The position numbers were made by a program, and so were the translations under genes. Positions 25,201 to 33,531 of a DNA stretch of 64,000 bases are shown here, piece after piece (positions within the stretch are counted from its first letter, which is position 1; every line of letters begins with the position of its first letter). The stretch spans positions 1-64,000 of the forward strand of contig CBIHON010000013.1 in the NCBI GenBank assembly GCA_966211965.1, given 5' to 3'. The stretch is from CBIHON01 sp966211965 (GTDB taxonomy: Bacteria > Pseudomonadota > Gammaproteobacteria > Burkholderiales > Burkholderiaceae_D). The notes under the pieces are model-generated. The model was not told the DNA's origin. It did not search any database and was given only the letters and a program-made list of their open reading frames with translations.

Positions 25201-27042
25201 AATGGTGCTCGGGCTGAAGCTTTTGATTACCGTCGGCACATCCAGAACGAGGAGGCTGGCGCTGGCGCCGCTGCTATTGCTGCCGGCATTGGTCGTCGTG
25301 ATCGCGCCGCTGTTATTGGTGTAGGTGCCCGCCGCGCTGGCAGTAACGGTCACGCTGACCATGCAACTGCTGTTGGCAGGAATCGTTCCGCCGCTCAAAC
25401 TCAAGGTGGAGGCGCCCGCCGCCGCGGTCGCCGTCCCGCCGCAGCCATTGCTCAAGTTCGACACGGCCGCATTCTTTAGATTAGCGGAAGGATAGCTGTC
25501 GACGAATCCGACCCCGGTAATCGCGGTGGCATTCGGGTTGGACAAGACAATCGTGAGTGTGGTCGTGCCATTGATCGCGATATTGGCCGCACCGAAATTT
25601 TTTTGCACTGTCGGCGCGGCGAGCACATTGAGCGTTCCGCTGGCTGCCGAGCCGGTACCGGCATTGGTTGTGGTAATTGTCCCTGTACTGTTGGCATAGC
25701 TGCCGACAGCCGTTCCGGTGACGTTCACGGTAACGGTGCAACTGCCGCTGGCCGGAATCGTAGCGCCGCTCAAGGAAAGCGCGCTGCCGTTGGCGGCCGC
25801 TGTTACCGTGCCCCCGGTACATGTAGTCGCAGCACCCGGCGTACCGGTATTGAGCATGTTGGCTGGATAAGTATCGAGAAACGCCGCGCCTGTGATTGCA
25901 ACGGCATCCGGGTTGATCAGCGTGATGGTGAGGGTACTGGTGCCATTGACCCCGATATTGCTCGGACTGAAGACCTTGGTGACGGTGGGCGGGGCCAAGA
26001 TGGTATCGGTGTCGCTGGCCGGATTGGAGGCGGAGCCAATGGAAACGATGGCGGTATTGGTAAGCGTCGTCGGGCTGGTAACCGTGGCGACCGTGCCGGT
26101 AATGGTAAAGGTCAAGGTACTGTTGATCGGCATGTCAGGCAAAGCAATGCCCGAACCTTGCATGGCCGGCACCGTGGAACTGGCAGGGCAGCTCGCCCCT
26201 CCGCCCGCAGTGCAACTGACGCTGCCGACGGTGAGGTTGGCGACAGCCGGATCGGTGAAGACGGCGCCGCTCACGACACTCCCGGTGGTATTGCTGATGA
26301 CCACCGTATAAGTAACCGTCCCGCCTGAGCGCACCGTCGTGACGCCATCCGTGATGCTAATCGCCGGCAAGACCGTAATCGTCGTGCCTGCCGGGAAGGT
26401 AACCGTGCCCGAGTTGCACTTGGACGTAGTGCCGGGCACAGGATAAGTATTATCGCCACAGAAATTGCCGCTATTTTGGTCCCAGGTCACCACATAGGGA
26501 ATCGACAAGGTCGTATTGCCGCTGCCATCCGTGGTGCAAGGCACGGCAACACCGTTCATCGTGAACGTTCCCTGCCCGGTGCCGCCGTTGATACTGCTGC
26601 TGCCGTCGCCGCAGCTATCGCCGTCGCCGCCCGAGGCGGCCGAACCATAAAAAGGGCTGGTAGTCGGCAAAACAGCTACGGAACACGTTGATGCCCCGCC
26701 ATTTGCCGGAAGCGTCTGGGGCGTCTTGCCGTCATTGGAAACAAAGACCCCAATATCGTACCGCGTGGCCGAGCCGAAATTGACTGTGACATTGAGATTC
26801 AGCGGAATGGTCTGGCCGCCGACACAGAACGTCGGCGACCCCGAGGCGACTGTTATGGTATTGATCGAAACGTCATTGGCAGTGCAGTTCAGGTTCGATC
26901 CGAACCGTGAGGCGGCACATTGTGTCGCCGAATAAGGGCCGGCATGAGTCAGCGTCACCTTAAACAAAAAGCAAACCGCTATCAGAATGGCCGCCCACCT
27001 CAATAAATGTCCAGCGGTCCAGAGCTTCATCGATTGCATCAC
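22234..27042 (-). CDS. mshQ: Giant MshQ-like adhesin with five repeated domains
   Basis: A secreted protein of about 1600 residues. A signal peptide (MKLWTAGHLLRWAAILIAVCFLFKVTLTHAG) is followed by an N-terminal region, a DUF11-like domain (about residues 227-350, SGGTVTYTVVISNTTGS), five tandem repeats of about 125 residues (351-979; each with NPN..AITG..F.D.YP, CGGT or CTGGT, LSGGTIPANGSC and a GTYTNSTG-like end), then a C-terminal MshQ region (about 990-1602) beginning FNAFE and ending YRRENF. MshQ is the putative tip or surface adhesin of MSHA loci. The repeats are probable Ig-like stalk domains that extend the binding end. It is far larger than its paralogue at 27421-30639 and overlaps mshC by 1 bp. 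Confidence 0.85.
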   Translation of the reverse strand: MMQSMKLWTAGHLLRWAAILIAVCFLFKVTLTHAGPYSATQCAASRFGSNLNCTANDVSINTITVASGSPTFCVGGQTIPLNLNVTVNFGSATRYDIGVFVSNDGKTPQTLPANGGASTCSVAVLPTTSPFYGSAASGGDGDSCGDGSSSINGGTGQGTFTMNGVAVPCTTDGSGNTTLSIPYVVTWDQNSGNFCGDNTYPVPGTTSKCNSGTVTFPAGTTITVLPAISITDGVTTVRSGGTVTYTVVISNTTGSVVSGAVFTDPAVANLTVGSVSCTAGGGASCPASSTVPAMQGSGIALPDMPINSTLTFTITGTVATVTSPTTLTNTAIVSIGSASNPASDTDTILAPPTVTKVFSPSNIGVNGTSTLTITLINPDAVAITGAAFLDTYPANMLNTGTPGAATTCTGGTVTAAANGSALSLSGATIPASGSCTVTVNVTGTAVGSYANSTGTITTTNAGTGSAASGTLNVLAAPTVQKNFGAANIAINGTTTLTIVLSNPNATAITGVGFVDSYPSANLKNAAVSNLSNGCGGTATAAAGASTLSLSGGTIPANSSCMVSVTVTASAAGTYTNNSGAITTTNAGSNSSGASASLLVLDVPTVIKSFSPSTIGVGGTSALAITITNPNSSTAISGLAFTDTYPSTNLKNAASPNLTNTCGGTAAGAAGGSTLSLSGGTLAAGARCTVSVSVTSSVAATYLNSTGAVSTANAGNGAAASATLTVVIMPTAAMSFNPNPIGVNGTSVLTVTLTNPTNTAVSAAFTSNTYPSNMKNTGTPGAATTCTGGTATAAVGGTTFSLSGGTIPANGSCTVTVNVTASVAGSYLASTGTITSNAATGNIAAASATLTVLSPLTVSIGFAPASILVGGTSVLTITLTNSNATAITGVGFTDNYPANMKNTGTPSLSNSCGGTATAAAGGTSLVLSGGTVAANGSCVISVNVTATAAGTYSDSTGTVSTSNAGNVSGPSATLTVSAVSNFNAFETSVTPNPGAISGNIYTKLAGTPFSLDVVAIGNGTQATSFNGNVQVELVANTGTVGTGYGSDNCPNPSSSTVIQTIASAAISSGRSTVGPFSVANVYRDVRVRITYAGASPTVIGCSADSFSIRPSAVTLVTNAGLAGPSATATPAVVAGTSYTLYATTTGNYGGMLMQDASKLTAQTTTQGTTVAAGGAVGTLTPTSLTANPSPPPSSNASYTEVGYLYLSPGAYRDDAFTSVDQPGDCIADTTADANLSDVAIGGKYGCSIGNKVTVSLGRFIPDHFGVAGTVQTRSDLLPATGSTFTYMDEPMKMTLTVTAFNAADAVTQNYAGIFAKLDAATLGTGSNWFNTGCAAGAQCMGLGAKDTATGLSGRLGVVGAGTYTAVGNPTSAWSAGVGTFTVNVRLARSTAPDGPYETLAVGAMPHDSEGVTLPGTASTDTHRVDMDATTGNTLASNPDGINERRLLFTTKARFGRLRMISGQGSELNSYKMLAEAQFWNGSFWVTNALDSLTPLAAGNVGIAWSGSSSAPSLSGVSSLTGGFGSISLGRPGGIGTATLCLDLLSTANGCTGATAPAQLDYLFGNWLAPGTNYNRDPEGRVQFGRANPGTRANSGFIYRRENF
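24106..25992 (-). repeat. Five tandem ~126-codon repeats inside mshQ copy 1
   Basis: Approximate repeat boundaries in protein: 351-475, 476-601, 602-727, 728-853, 854-979. They differ at many sites, so the array is not a recent expansion, but the blocks LSLSGGTIPA and TCTGGT are nearly the same in several units. Such arrays often vary in copy number between strains. Confidence 0.85.
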
Positions 27043-27420
27043 TGACTCCTTCGCTTACGCGTGCGGAAGTCAACACCCTGCCGCCACTTGGCAGCATGAG
27101 CCCGAGGACGTCGTGCCGACTTACTGCACAGTCGCATAGGAATGCCGAAGCTGCCTGCGTCAGCGTACCTGCCTGGATTCATTTTCTTAGGTCCGCCAAG
27201 GGATTTTGCTTACTGCGAGGGTCGGAGACCTTGTTCCCGAACGAAATTTTCGCCCGGCGAAAGGCAGCCAATGTTTTCTAACAGCAAGAATGCATGACTG
27301 CATAGTATGTCAGGAAGCACTCAAACTTCAAGCGCCGTGTGCGGCGCGGAACCGGTACGCGAGAACTTTTTATCGTGTTGTGGTGCACGACTTACACGCA
27401 CCGTGCCGCAGCACCTGCTC
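27043..27420. other. 378-bp gap between the two mshQ genes
   Basis: No convincing gene. A short palindrome TTTCGCC-C-GGCGAAA is at 27248-27262. I compared it by eye with c-di-GMP riboswitch cores and saw no match. It may hold the promoter or leader of mshQ copy 1, since this is one of the few large gaps in the locus. Confidence 0.5.
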
Positions 27421-30400
27421 TCAAAAATTTTCGCGAATATAAATGACCGGCCCGCTCTTGTAGACGCCGAATGTCGCACGTCCGGCGACACTGGGTAAAT
27501 AGCTTGGCGTATTGATACTCAGATCGACGCTGCCGTTCTTGCCTTGCCCCGGTTTGGCAAGTGTGAAACTTGTCAGGCCGTTGACGAACCCCAGCGCCGC
27601 AACGGCCCCCGAGGTAGATACGGAAGTCAAATTGACCCGGTAATTGGCCGCCGCCACGTTACCAGTTGATGCTATTGCGGAATTGAAAACGGTTGTCCGG
27701 TCTGTGGTGCTTGGTACCCAGCCGGCTCCATCCCAATACTGCAACAATACGTTGACCGGCAGGGGCAATAATTCCGACCCATAGGCGCTGGATACCCGGG
27801 TCTGGCCGCTGCGGATCTGGGTCTGGCCTTCGACCGTCGCCGCAAGCGTGGCGCGCAATGAGCTCACGCCGTCCGTATCCACCGCGCGAAGACGAATCGT
27901 GGTCGGGGCGGTTTTTTGCGTCGCGAAGGCATAGTTCGTCGTATTGCTCAGTGTTGCCACGCCCAGCGTAAACGAAGAGGCTGCCACCCCGGAACCAGCG
28001 AGCGAACCGGGTCCCGGATTCGTTGCAGTGCCGGTTGCGGCATCCAGTGCCGAGAGCGTCACCGCCTTCGAATAACCGCGTGAGGAATCGTAGTTCACGG
28101 TCGTCGCCCCTGCCGAATTTCTGGCGATGATCTGTGTCGCAAAAGCCTGGCCGGAATAAGTGAAACCGCTCGCAGGCGAGCAGCTCATGCCGGATGGGCA
28201 TGGAATGCCATCCGTCACAAACGTATCGAAATGATCAGGAATAAACCGGCCGAACATCCCGCTATCGGCGGTGAGGCCGAAGTTACAGCCATACTTCCCG
28301 TTGGCGTCCTTGGTGTTCGAATAGGCTGCTGCCGTGGTGCCGGCAATACAATCGTTCTTGGATGTATCGCTGTCCACGGCAGTCCAGGTATCGTCATACA
28401 CTGCGGGAATCCGCGGCACGCTAAAGTCGGGGGCCAGCAATTTGAACAGCCCTGCTTCGGAATAAATAAAACCCGTACCGGTCGCGGCAGATGAACCGGT
28501 AGCAGAGGTGGCGGCGCCAAAGCTGGTTGGCGCGAGCGCTCCTGCGGCAAGCGCGGCGGCCAGTGCGGGAGAAACCGCCTGGACTCCGGCATTGTTGATT
28601 TTCAGTATGCCCGTATAGCCGCTGGCGTTGCCCGTGATCCCGGCCGTAGTTGCAGTAAGCGAAAAAGCATCGCTTCCCGCCTTGAATTGCGGCGTACCTG
28701 ATGCGCTCGCATTGGTGGCATTGGTAGAGATCACCGAACTCACACCGGTCGGGCGCACCGCGAACGAGTCGGTCGAACAAGCCGTAACGGAACCATCGCT
28801 GATGATGGCCGCGAGATTCTTATAGGCCGTATTCAAGGTAAAGGACCCGGACTGCTTTTGTCCTGAATTGGAGGCTAAAAAAGTCAGGGTCTGGCTGCCG
28901 CCGCTGACCGCCGTCTTGCTCTTGCAGGCCGTACTGCAATAGTTGGCCTGGCTGCTGTCAAGCACGCAGACGCCATCGCTATTGTCGACCAGCTTGACCG
29001 TCACCGATTTGCTGCTGGTAGAACCGACCACGTAATTGGTCTGGATCTGGTTGTTGTTGAGTGCAGCGACGTTGAGTTTGAAGGCGGTGCCCATCAGCTT
29101 CGTATAGATATGCCCGGTCAGATAATTCTGCACGGCGACACCCGGCGGCGTCCCATACGCCTCGTCGACCGCATTGAAACCGGTAGCCGTTCCGCCCGAG
29201 GGCGGCACCACCGTCTGTGCGCAAATGCGTAAACCGCTGATTTCGTGAATATTGGTGGAGCCGCCGGTCGAACCGGTAAATGAAATCTGCCAGTTGGCGG
29301 GAACCGGAGCCTGGGTAAATCCTTGCGCAGTTGCCGCGGTATAGACATTGGGAATATTGATGAGCGACGTGTAGCCGCTGCCGGTATCACGATTCACCGC
29401 AACCGCCGTACTGGTGGGATCGTTGCGCGCGTCCACGATCACTTGATAAAAATACCCTAGCGACGGTGCGGATGAAGACCGATTGTCGATCAAGGGACTC
29501 AAGCCATTTGTGCCGGCGATCCACCGGTAACCGGTCACCCCGGAACCCGATCCCCGTACGCCGACCGACTGCGCAATGGCACCCGGGCCGCCGATGCGGC
29601 CTTCCGTCGGATTTTGGTAATTGCCGTATTCATCGAGCGCCACCCCGATCCATCCGCCCGCAAAGCCGGGGCACGACGTGGTATTGCACGAGGTTCCGTT
29701 TTTTTGCGCATAGCCGAGCGAACCGCCAAAAGCGCCCGGCACAGCGGGTATTGAATAGTCCGAAAGCGTCACCGCCACGCCATCCGCCCCGCTGCCGTTA
29801 TAAGCAAACTGCTGAAACTCGACCGAGATGTAATTACCTGCGGCCGGAAATATCCCCGGCACGGTGGCGGCCTTGGCGTTGTCACCTGTGCTGTCGGTCA
29901 GACGCAAATAGCCGGAATTCACGATACGCGGCAAAATGCCGGTGGTATCGCTGGTCGATACGATCCAGTCGGCTCCATAAATTGTCGACGGATTGAGACT
30001 GGTGCGCCCAAACGTATCGCAGACGCAAGTGAGCGTCAAACCGGCCGGCGTATTGGACGGTTGGGTGCAGGAGAAAGGCACCGTATAGTCGACCGAGATC
30101 TGGATATGATCGACGCTGACCGTACGTGCGCCGCCGGTCGTGCTTGGCTTTTGCGCCGCGAAGGCGGCCCCGAAATTGGCGGCATTGATGTCCGAGGCGC
30201 TCCATGTGCTACCCCACAAGTCGGACGCGCTGCCATGTGCCTCATAGGCCAAGGAAGTCGTATAAGCCGTCGAGGTGGAGCGGTCGGCAGTACCGATGAC
30301 GCCTGCCTTGACAATCCTCACGGCCGCATCCTGGACCCCGGATGCCGTTGCGCTGCGCTGCACATTCACCGTGATGCCGGTGATTGTCGCGCCGGAAGGA

Positions 30401-30639
30401 ATCGCGAAATTGTAGCCGGTGCATTGGAGGTAGCGCGTAACCTGGTTGTCATCGACCGAAGCAGTCGCAAGGCTGCTGTCGCCTGTGGCAGTGGCGCCGG
30501 CGGCATTGGCCCACGCGATCGTGCCGATACCGGCGACGCTGCTGCAGGAACCGGGACTGGCAGTCACCGTTACCGCATTGGCCGATGCGCCGATACCGAT
30601 GAGCAGGAACACGAGAACAAGCAATCGTGTTTTTCGCAT
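27421..30639 (-). CDS. mshQ: MshQ-like adhesin, second copy
   Basis: A secreted protein of about 1070 residues. The signal peptide MRKTRLLVLVFLLIGIGASANA precedes a beta-rich N-terminal domain, a lectin-like middle region (GNYISVEFQQFAYNGSGADGVAVTL, YSIPAVPGAFGGSLGYAQ) and the C-terminal MshQ region (GFNAVDEAYG onward, ending YIRENF). The middle part resembles concanavalin-like or LamG folds, so it may bind a ligand different from that of copy 1. The start is uncertain: the ATG at 30639 gives a clean signal peptide but has a weak ribosome site, while the ATG at 30780 has GGTGAG upstream and would add a second hydrophobic segment. Confidence 0.83.
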   Translation of the reverse strand: MRKTRLLVLVFLLIGIGASANAVTVTASPGSCSSVAGIGTIAWANAAGATATGDSSLATASVDDNQVTRYLQCTGYNFAIPSGATITGITVNVQRSATASGVQDAAVRIVKAGVIGTADRSTSTAYTTSLAYEAHGSASDLWGSTWSASDINAANFGAAFAAQKPSTTGGARTVSVDHIQISVDYTVPFSCTQPSNTPAGLTLTCVCDTFGRTSLNPSTIYGADWIVSTSDTTGILPRIVNSGYLRLTDSTGDNAKAATVPGIFPAAGNYISVEFQQFAYNGSGADGVAVTLSDYSIPAVPGAFGGSLGYAQKNGTSCNTTSCPGFAGGWIGVALDEYGNYQNPTEGRIGGPGAIAQSVGVRGSGSGVTGYRWIAGTNGLSPLIDNRSSSAPSLGYFYQVIVDARNDPTSTAVAVNRDTGSGYTSLINIPNVYTAATAQGFTQAPVPANWQISFTGSTGGSTNIHEISGLRICAQTVVPPSGGTATGFNAVDEAYGTPPGVAVQNYLTGHIYTKLMGTAFKLNVAALNNNQIQTNYVVGSTSSKSVTVKLVDNSDGVCVLDSSQANYCSTACKSKTAVSGGSQTLTFLASNSGQKQSGSFTLNTAYKNLAAIISDGSVTACSTDSFAVRPTGVSSVISTNATNASASGTPQFKAGSDAFSLTATTAGITGNASGYTGILKINNAGVQAVSPALAAALAAGALAPTSFGAATSATGSSAATGTGFIYSEAGLFKLLAPDFSVPRIPAVYDDTWTAVDSDTSKNDCIAGTTAAAYSNTKDANGKYGCNFGLTADSGMFGRFIPDHFDTFVTDGIPCPSGMSCSPASGFTYSGQAFATQIIARNSAGATTVNYDSSRGYSKAVTLSALDAATGTATNPGPGSLAGSGVAASSFTLGVATLSNTTNYAFATQKTAPTTIRLRAVDTDGVSSLRATLAATVEGQTQIRSGQTRVSSAYGSELLPLPVNVLLQYWDGAGWVPSTTDRTTVFNSAIASTGNVAAANYRVNLTSVSTSGAVAALGFVNGLTSFTLAKPGQGKNGSVDLSINTPSYLPSVAGRATFGVYKSGPVIYIRENF

Positions 30640-30881
30640 TTCCACGCCAATCCAGGAATTCGATAATCCAGTCAATGCGCCTGTAACTCTCGGGGACGCC
30701 GCAACAAGACCGCAAGCGGACACAAACTCCCGCAGCAAGAGGCTTGCTATTCCAAGCAAAAACGTTATGGTATTTTTCATCTCTTGCTCACCATTGATCT
30801 TGTGATCTTGGACCGATGTCATAGAAGGAGCGAAAGCCGGAGCCCCTTCCTTTCTTCGCCGCCGGCTTACTTTGCTGCTTC

Positions 30882-31406
30882 TCACGAGCAGCGAGTCAGC
30901 GCACCTGTTTCGGTGGTAATGCACTTGCTGAAGGTCACCTGCACCTGCCGTTCCACATAATTGAGCGCCCCGACGCCCGAACCGCTGGTCGCGGTTGACG
31001 TCAAGCGATAAACCTGGATCGACCGAAGCCCGCCAGCCTCGCTGAAAGGGCCGCCGTTAGTCGCGCACTGCACGGTGACGGTAAAGCCCTCGATGGCCAT
31101 GCTTATGTTACCCGGGCAAGCAGGCAACGCGAGCGCGCCAGCAGGGTCCATGATCTGGAATATCCCCCACTCGATACCGGCACGCGCTGCATGGTAAGCC
31201 CGCGAACCTTGCAAATCCTGTGCGGAAGTAACGCTCTGCGTCGTTGACACGCTCACGATCGCCGCTCCCAGCGACACCAGCACGACCAGCAAAAAAATCG
31301 CCGAGACCATGGAGAATCCGCGCTGGATGCATGCTGTTCCATACAGCCTCAATCCAGCCCTGCTGCGCGCTTGCGAGCGTATTGCCTTACCAGGTATCGA
31401 TTTCAT
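30882..31406 (-). CDS. mshP: MSHA biogenesis protein MshP, second copy
   Basis: A 174-aa PilX/MshP-like minor pilin: RGFSMVSAIFLLVVLVSLGAAIVSVSTTQ then YHAARAGIEWGIFQI and the motif NYVERQVQVTFSKC. It is longer at the N-terminus than the first copy. It overlaps mshO by 4 bp (ATGA), as in the other cassette, and is followed by the second mshQ. Confidence 0.84.
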   Translation of the reverse strand: MKSIPGKAIRSQARSRAGLRLYGTACIQRGFSMVSAIFLLVVLVSLGAAIVSVSTTQSVTSAQDLQGSRAYHAARAGIEWGIFQIMDPAGALALPACPGNISMAIEGFTVTVQCATNGGPFSEAGGLRSIQVYRLTSTATSGSGVGALNYVERQVQVTFSKCITTETGALTRCS

Positions 31407-32266
31407 GGCGTGTTATTCACATTGACCTGATGCTGCAAGCGGACGGTTTCACTGCCTTCGGTAAGCTGCAAGGAAATCGACACCAACCCCAGGCTTTGCA
31501 AAGGAAGAGGCAAATAGGTAAGCGAGCATCCGGATACGTGACTGGCAAGCATGGTCCTGGCAGCACCAAGCGTATTGAGGGCCCCAACGTCCGGCTGCGC
31601 GGCTTGAATCGGATAGCCCGAATATCGATAGAGAAAGCCGTTTGACGCATTCACCGTATCCGTCGTATCCGGCTGACATACGTAGCTGACGGAGGAATTG
31701 ATGTTGACCACCTGGAATCGACTGCCGGGAGAGGAAAACGGAAAAGGTGACGCGCCGCCGTAAGTGATTGCGGAGAGGTTGTTGCCGGCGACTGCAGCGC
31801 GCCGGCTGGACCCGTCGTACACATCCGAACCGGGAATACCCAGGTTATAGATGACAATCCAATCGCCATTGGCAAGGCTGACGGTCGGGCCGAAAATATC
31901 GAAGGTGGTATTCGTCGGCGCTGCGCACGCCGAAGGACAAAATTCCATCAATGGCTGCCCTGCCCCGGCCACGCCATAGTCCGCTCGATAGCGCCCGGCA
32001 TTCTTGATCGGCACGAATTCGAGCAACGTTGTTCCGCTGGTTCGGATGCTGTTCGGCAGCGCCGCCTGGATATCGCGCGCAATACGGCGCACCGCGGTAT
32101 CGGCGATATCGCTCAGCTCGGCGCGGCGGGCGGTATGGACATAGGCATCAAAGGGCTTCTTGATGAACACGGCAACCACGGCGGCAAGAACCGCAGTGAT
32201 CGAGATCACGATCACCGCTTCCACCAGCGTGAAACCGTTTTGCGGCCCGATTCGATTCATCGCCAT
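31403..32266 (-). CDS. mshO: MSHA biogenesis protein MshO, second copy
   Basis: A 287-aa prepilin-like protein: NG|FTLVEAVIVISITAVLAAVVAVFIKKPFDAYVHTARRAELSD, then VRRIARDIQAALPNSIR. The start at 32266 is 4 bp after the mshD stop and has AGGGTGAGG directly upstream; a start at 32311 would overlap mshD. It is the paralogue of 20396-21235. Confidence 0.86.
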   Translation of the reverse strand: MAMNRIGPQNGFTLVEAVIVISITAVLAAVVAVFIKKPFDAYVHTARRAELSDIADTAVRRIARDIQAALPNSIRTSGTTLLEFVPIKNAGRYRADYGVAGAGQPLMEFCPSACAAPTNTTFDIFGPTVSLANGDWIVIYNLGIPGSDVYDGSSRRAAVAGNNLSAITYGGASPFPFSSPGSRFQVVNINSSVSYVCQPDTTDTVNASNGFLYRYSGYPIQAAQPDVGALNTLGAARTMLASHVSGCSLTYLPLPLQSLGLVSISLQLTEGSETVRLQHQVNVNNTP

Positions 32267-32270
32267 GGCC

Positions 32271-32882
32271 TCACCCTGCCGAATTGGGCGCGTAACGGAA
32301 GCGGTAGCCAACCAGCGTTACCGAGTTGCCTCCGGGATAATTGACAGTCACTTGAATCCGGAGCGCATCGCTCGCCGTTGTCGCGACGGTGCCGACATTG
32401 AACGGTGCCGCACCGCCGGCACGAGTAATGGTGACGGTAGCAGAATAACCTGCTACCAGATTGTTGCTCTGGATATCTCCGGTAAATGTGCCGCCTGCAT
32501 AGTCGGCCACATTGTCGAAGGGATTCGTGGCGTCGCCACGCGATTCGGAAGTCCCAACCGGATAATTGACGGACCCCAGCGCAGCGACGCCATCCTTGTC
32601 TTGCGACATGGCAGCACCGCCGGTACAGCCCGCGGTGCTGCTAGCCGTAGCAGCAGCGGGATCATTCGGATCGCAATACGTGAAGTTGTGCTGCTCGATT
32701 TCCGTCAACAAGGATTCGGCGATGGCAATCGCCTGCTTGCGCAGCATCGGATCAGGCGATCCTTTTACGGCGACATTCAATACAGGCAAAATGCCGACAA
32801 CGCCGATACTGACGACGACAATGAAGATGATCAACTCGACCATCGAGATGCCAGCCATCCGGCGCCGGACACTAGTGCACAT
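32271..32882 (-). CDS. mshD: MSHA biogenesis protein MshD, second copy
   Basis: A 203-aa PilV/MshD-like minor pilin: GISMVELIIFIVVVSIGVVGILPVLNV then LRKQAIAIAESLLTEIEQHNFTYCDP. The ATG at 32882 gives the same 11-bp overlap with mshC as in the first cassette (TATGTGCACTAG here, CATGTACACTGA there). This conserved overlap indicates that the two cassettes arose by duplication. Confidence 0.86.
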   Translation of the reverse strand: MCTSVRRRMAGISMVELIIFIVVVSIGVVGILPVLNVAVKGSPDPMLRKQAIAIAESLLTEIEQHNFTYCDPNDPAAATASSTAGCTGGAAMSQDKDGVAALGSVNYPVGTSESRGDATNPFDNVADYAGGTFTGDIQSNNLVAGYSATVTITRAGGAAPFNVGTVATTASDALRIQVTVNYPGGNSVTLVGYRFRYAPNSAG

Positions 32883-33408
32883 ACCCGGTTTCCGGTTCGA
32901 CTTTGATCGCTGCTTGGCCATTGATCGTGATCGAGGACGAGGTGGTCAGCGCGGCGCCGGCACTGTCAACAGGTTGACCAAGCGCATTGAAGTTGACCGC
33001 TGCCGGAGCGCTTCCGAAGATCACACCGCCTCTTGATGCGATGCTATGCGGCGTACTGCCGCTCGGCCCGGCCAGCGGCTGATTGCATGGAAGCGCGCCG
33101 GTGGCAATACTTAGCGAGACGCTATTGGAAGAAAAAGTGGCGCAAACTATATGCCTCTGCGCGATCGCCGACTTCTGCGCATAGCGCAGAATGGACAGCG
33201 TTTCGTCGTAAAAACCCCGCTCGTCGAAAGTCTGCCGGCCAAAAAAACGCGGCAGTGCCGCAACGGCGAGGACGCCGATGATGATCATTACCACGATCAA
33301 TTCGAGCAGGCTAAAACCCTCAGCTTCGGCAGACGAACAAGGGCGTACGATGATCGGATTGTCAATCGTATTGCCTTCTGTCAAATTGCTTAGGGACATA
33401 GAGGACAT
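32872..33408 (-). CDS. mshC: MSHA prepilin MshC (GspH-like), second copy
   Basis: A 178-aa minor prepilin: EG|FSLLELIVVMIIIGVLAVAALPRFFGRQTFDERGFYDE, then LRYAQKSAIAQRHIVCATF, ending ETGYVH. The leader before the cleavage site is long (about 31 residues). It is 123 bp downstream of the glycosyltransferase gene and is the first gene of the second C-D-O-P-Q cassette. Confidence 0.86.
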   Translation of the reverse strand: MSSMSLSNLTEGNTIDNPIIVRPCSSAEAEGFSLLELIVVMIIIGVLAVAALPRFFGRQTFDERGFYDETLSILRYAQKSAIAQRHIVCATFSSNSVSLSIATGALPCNQPLAGPSGSTPHSIASRGGVIFGSAPAAVNFNALGQPVDSAGAALTTSSSITINGQAAIKVEPETGYVH

Positions 33409-33531
33409 TGCATACTTTTGTTAGAAAGTAAATGTATAGACGGCGTCAAACAACTCCGCTAGCAGTTTATGGTAAAAACAAAAAAGTGACCAGCAGCAAG
33501 TCTGCAGGGGCTTGATGGGCTTATGCGTTCG

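Noticed and set aside
27043..27420. A c-di-GMP riboswitch upstream of mshQ
   Set aside because: I looked for the conserved GEMM core because of the locus; the bases needed were not there.
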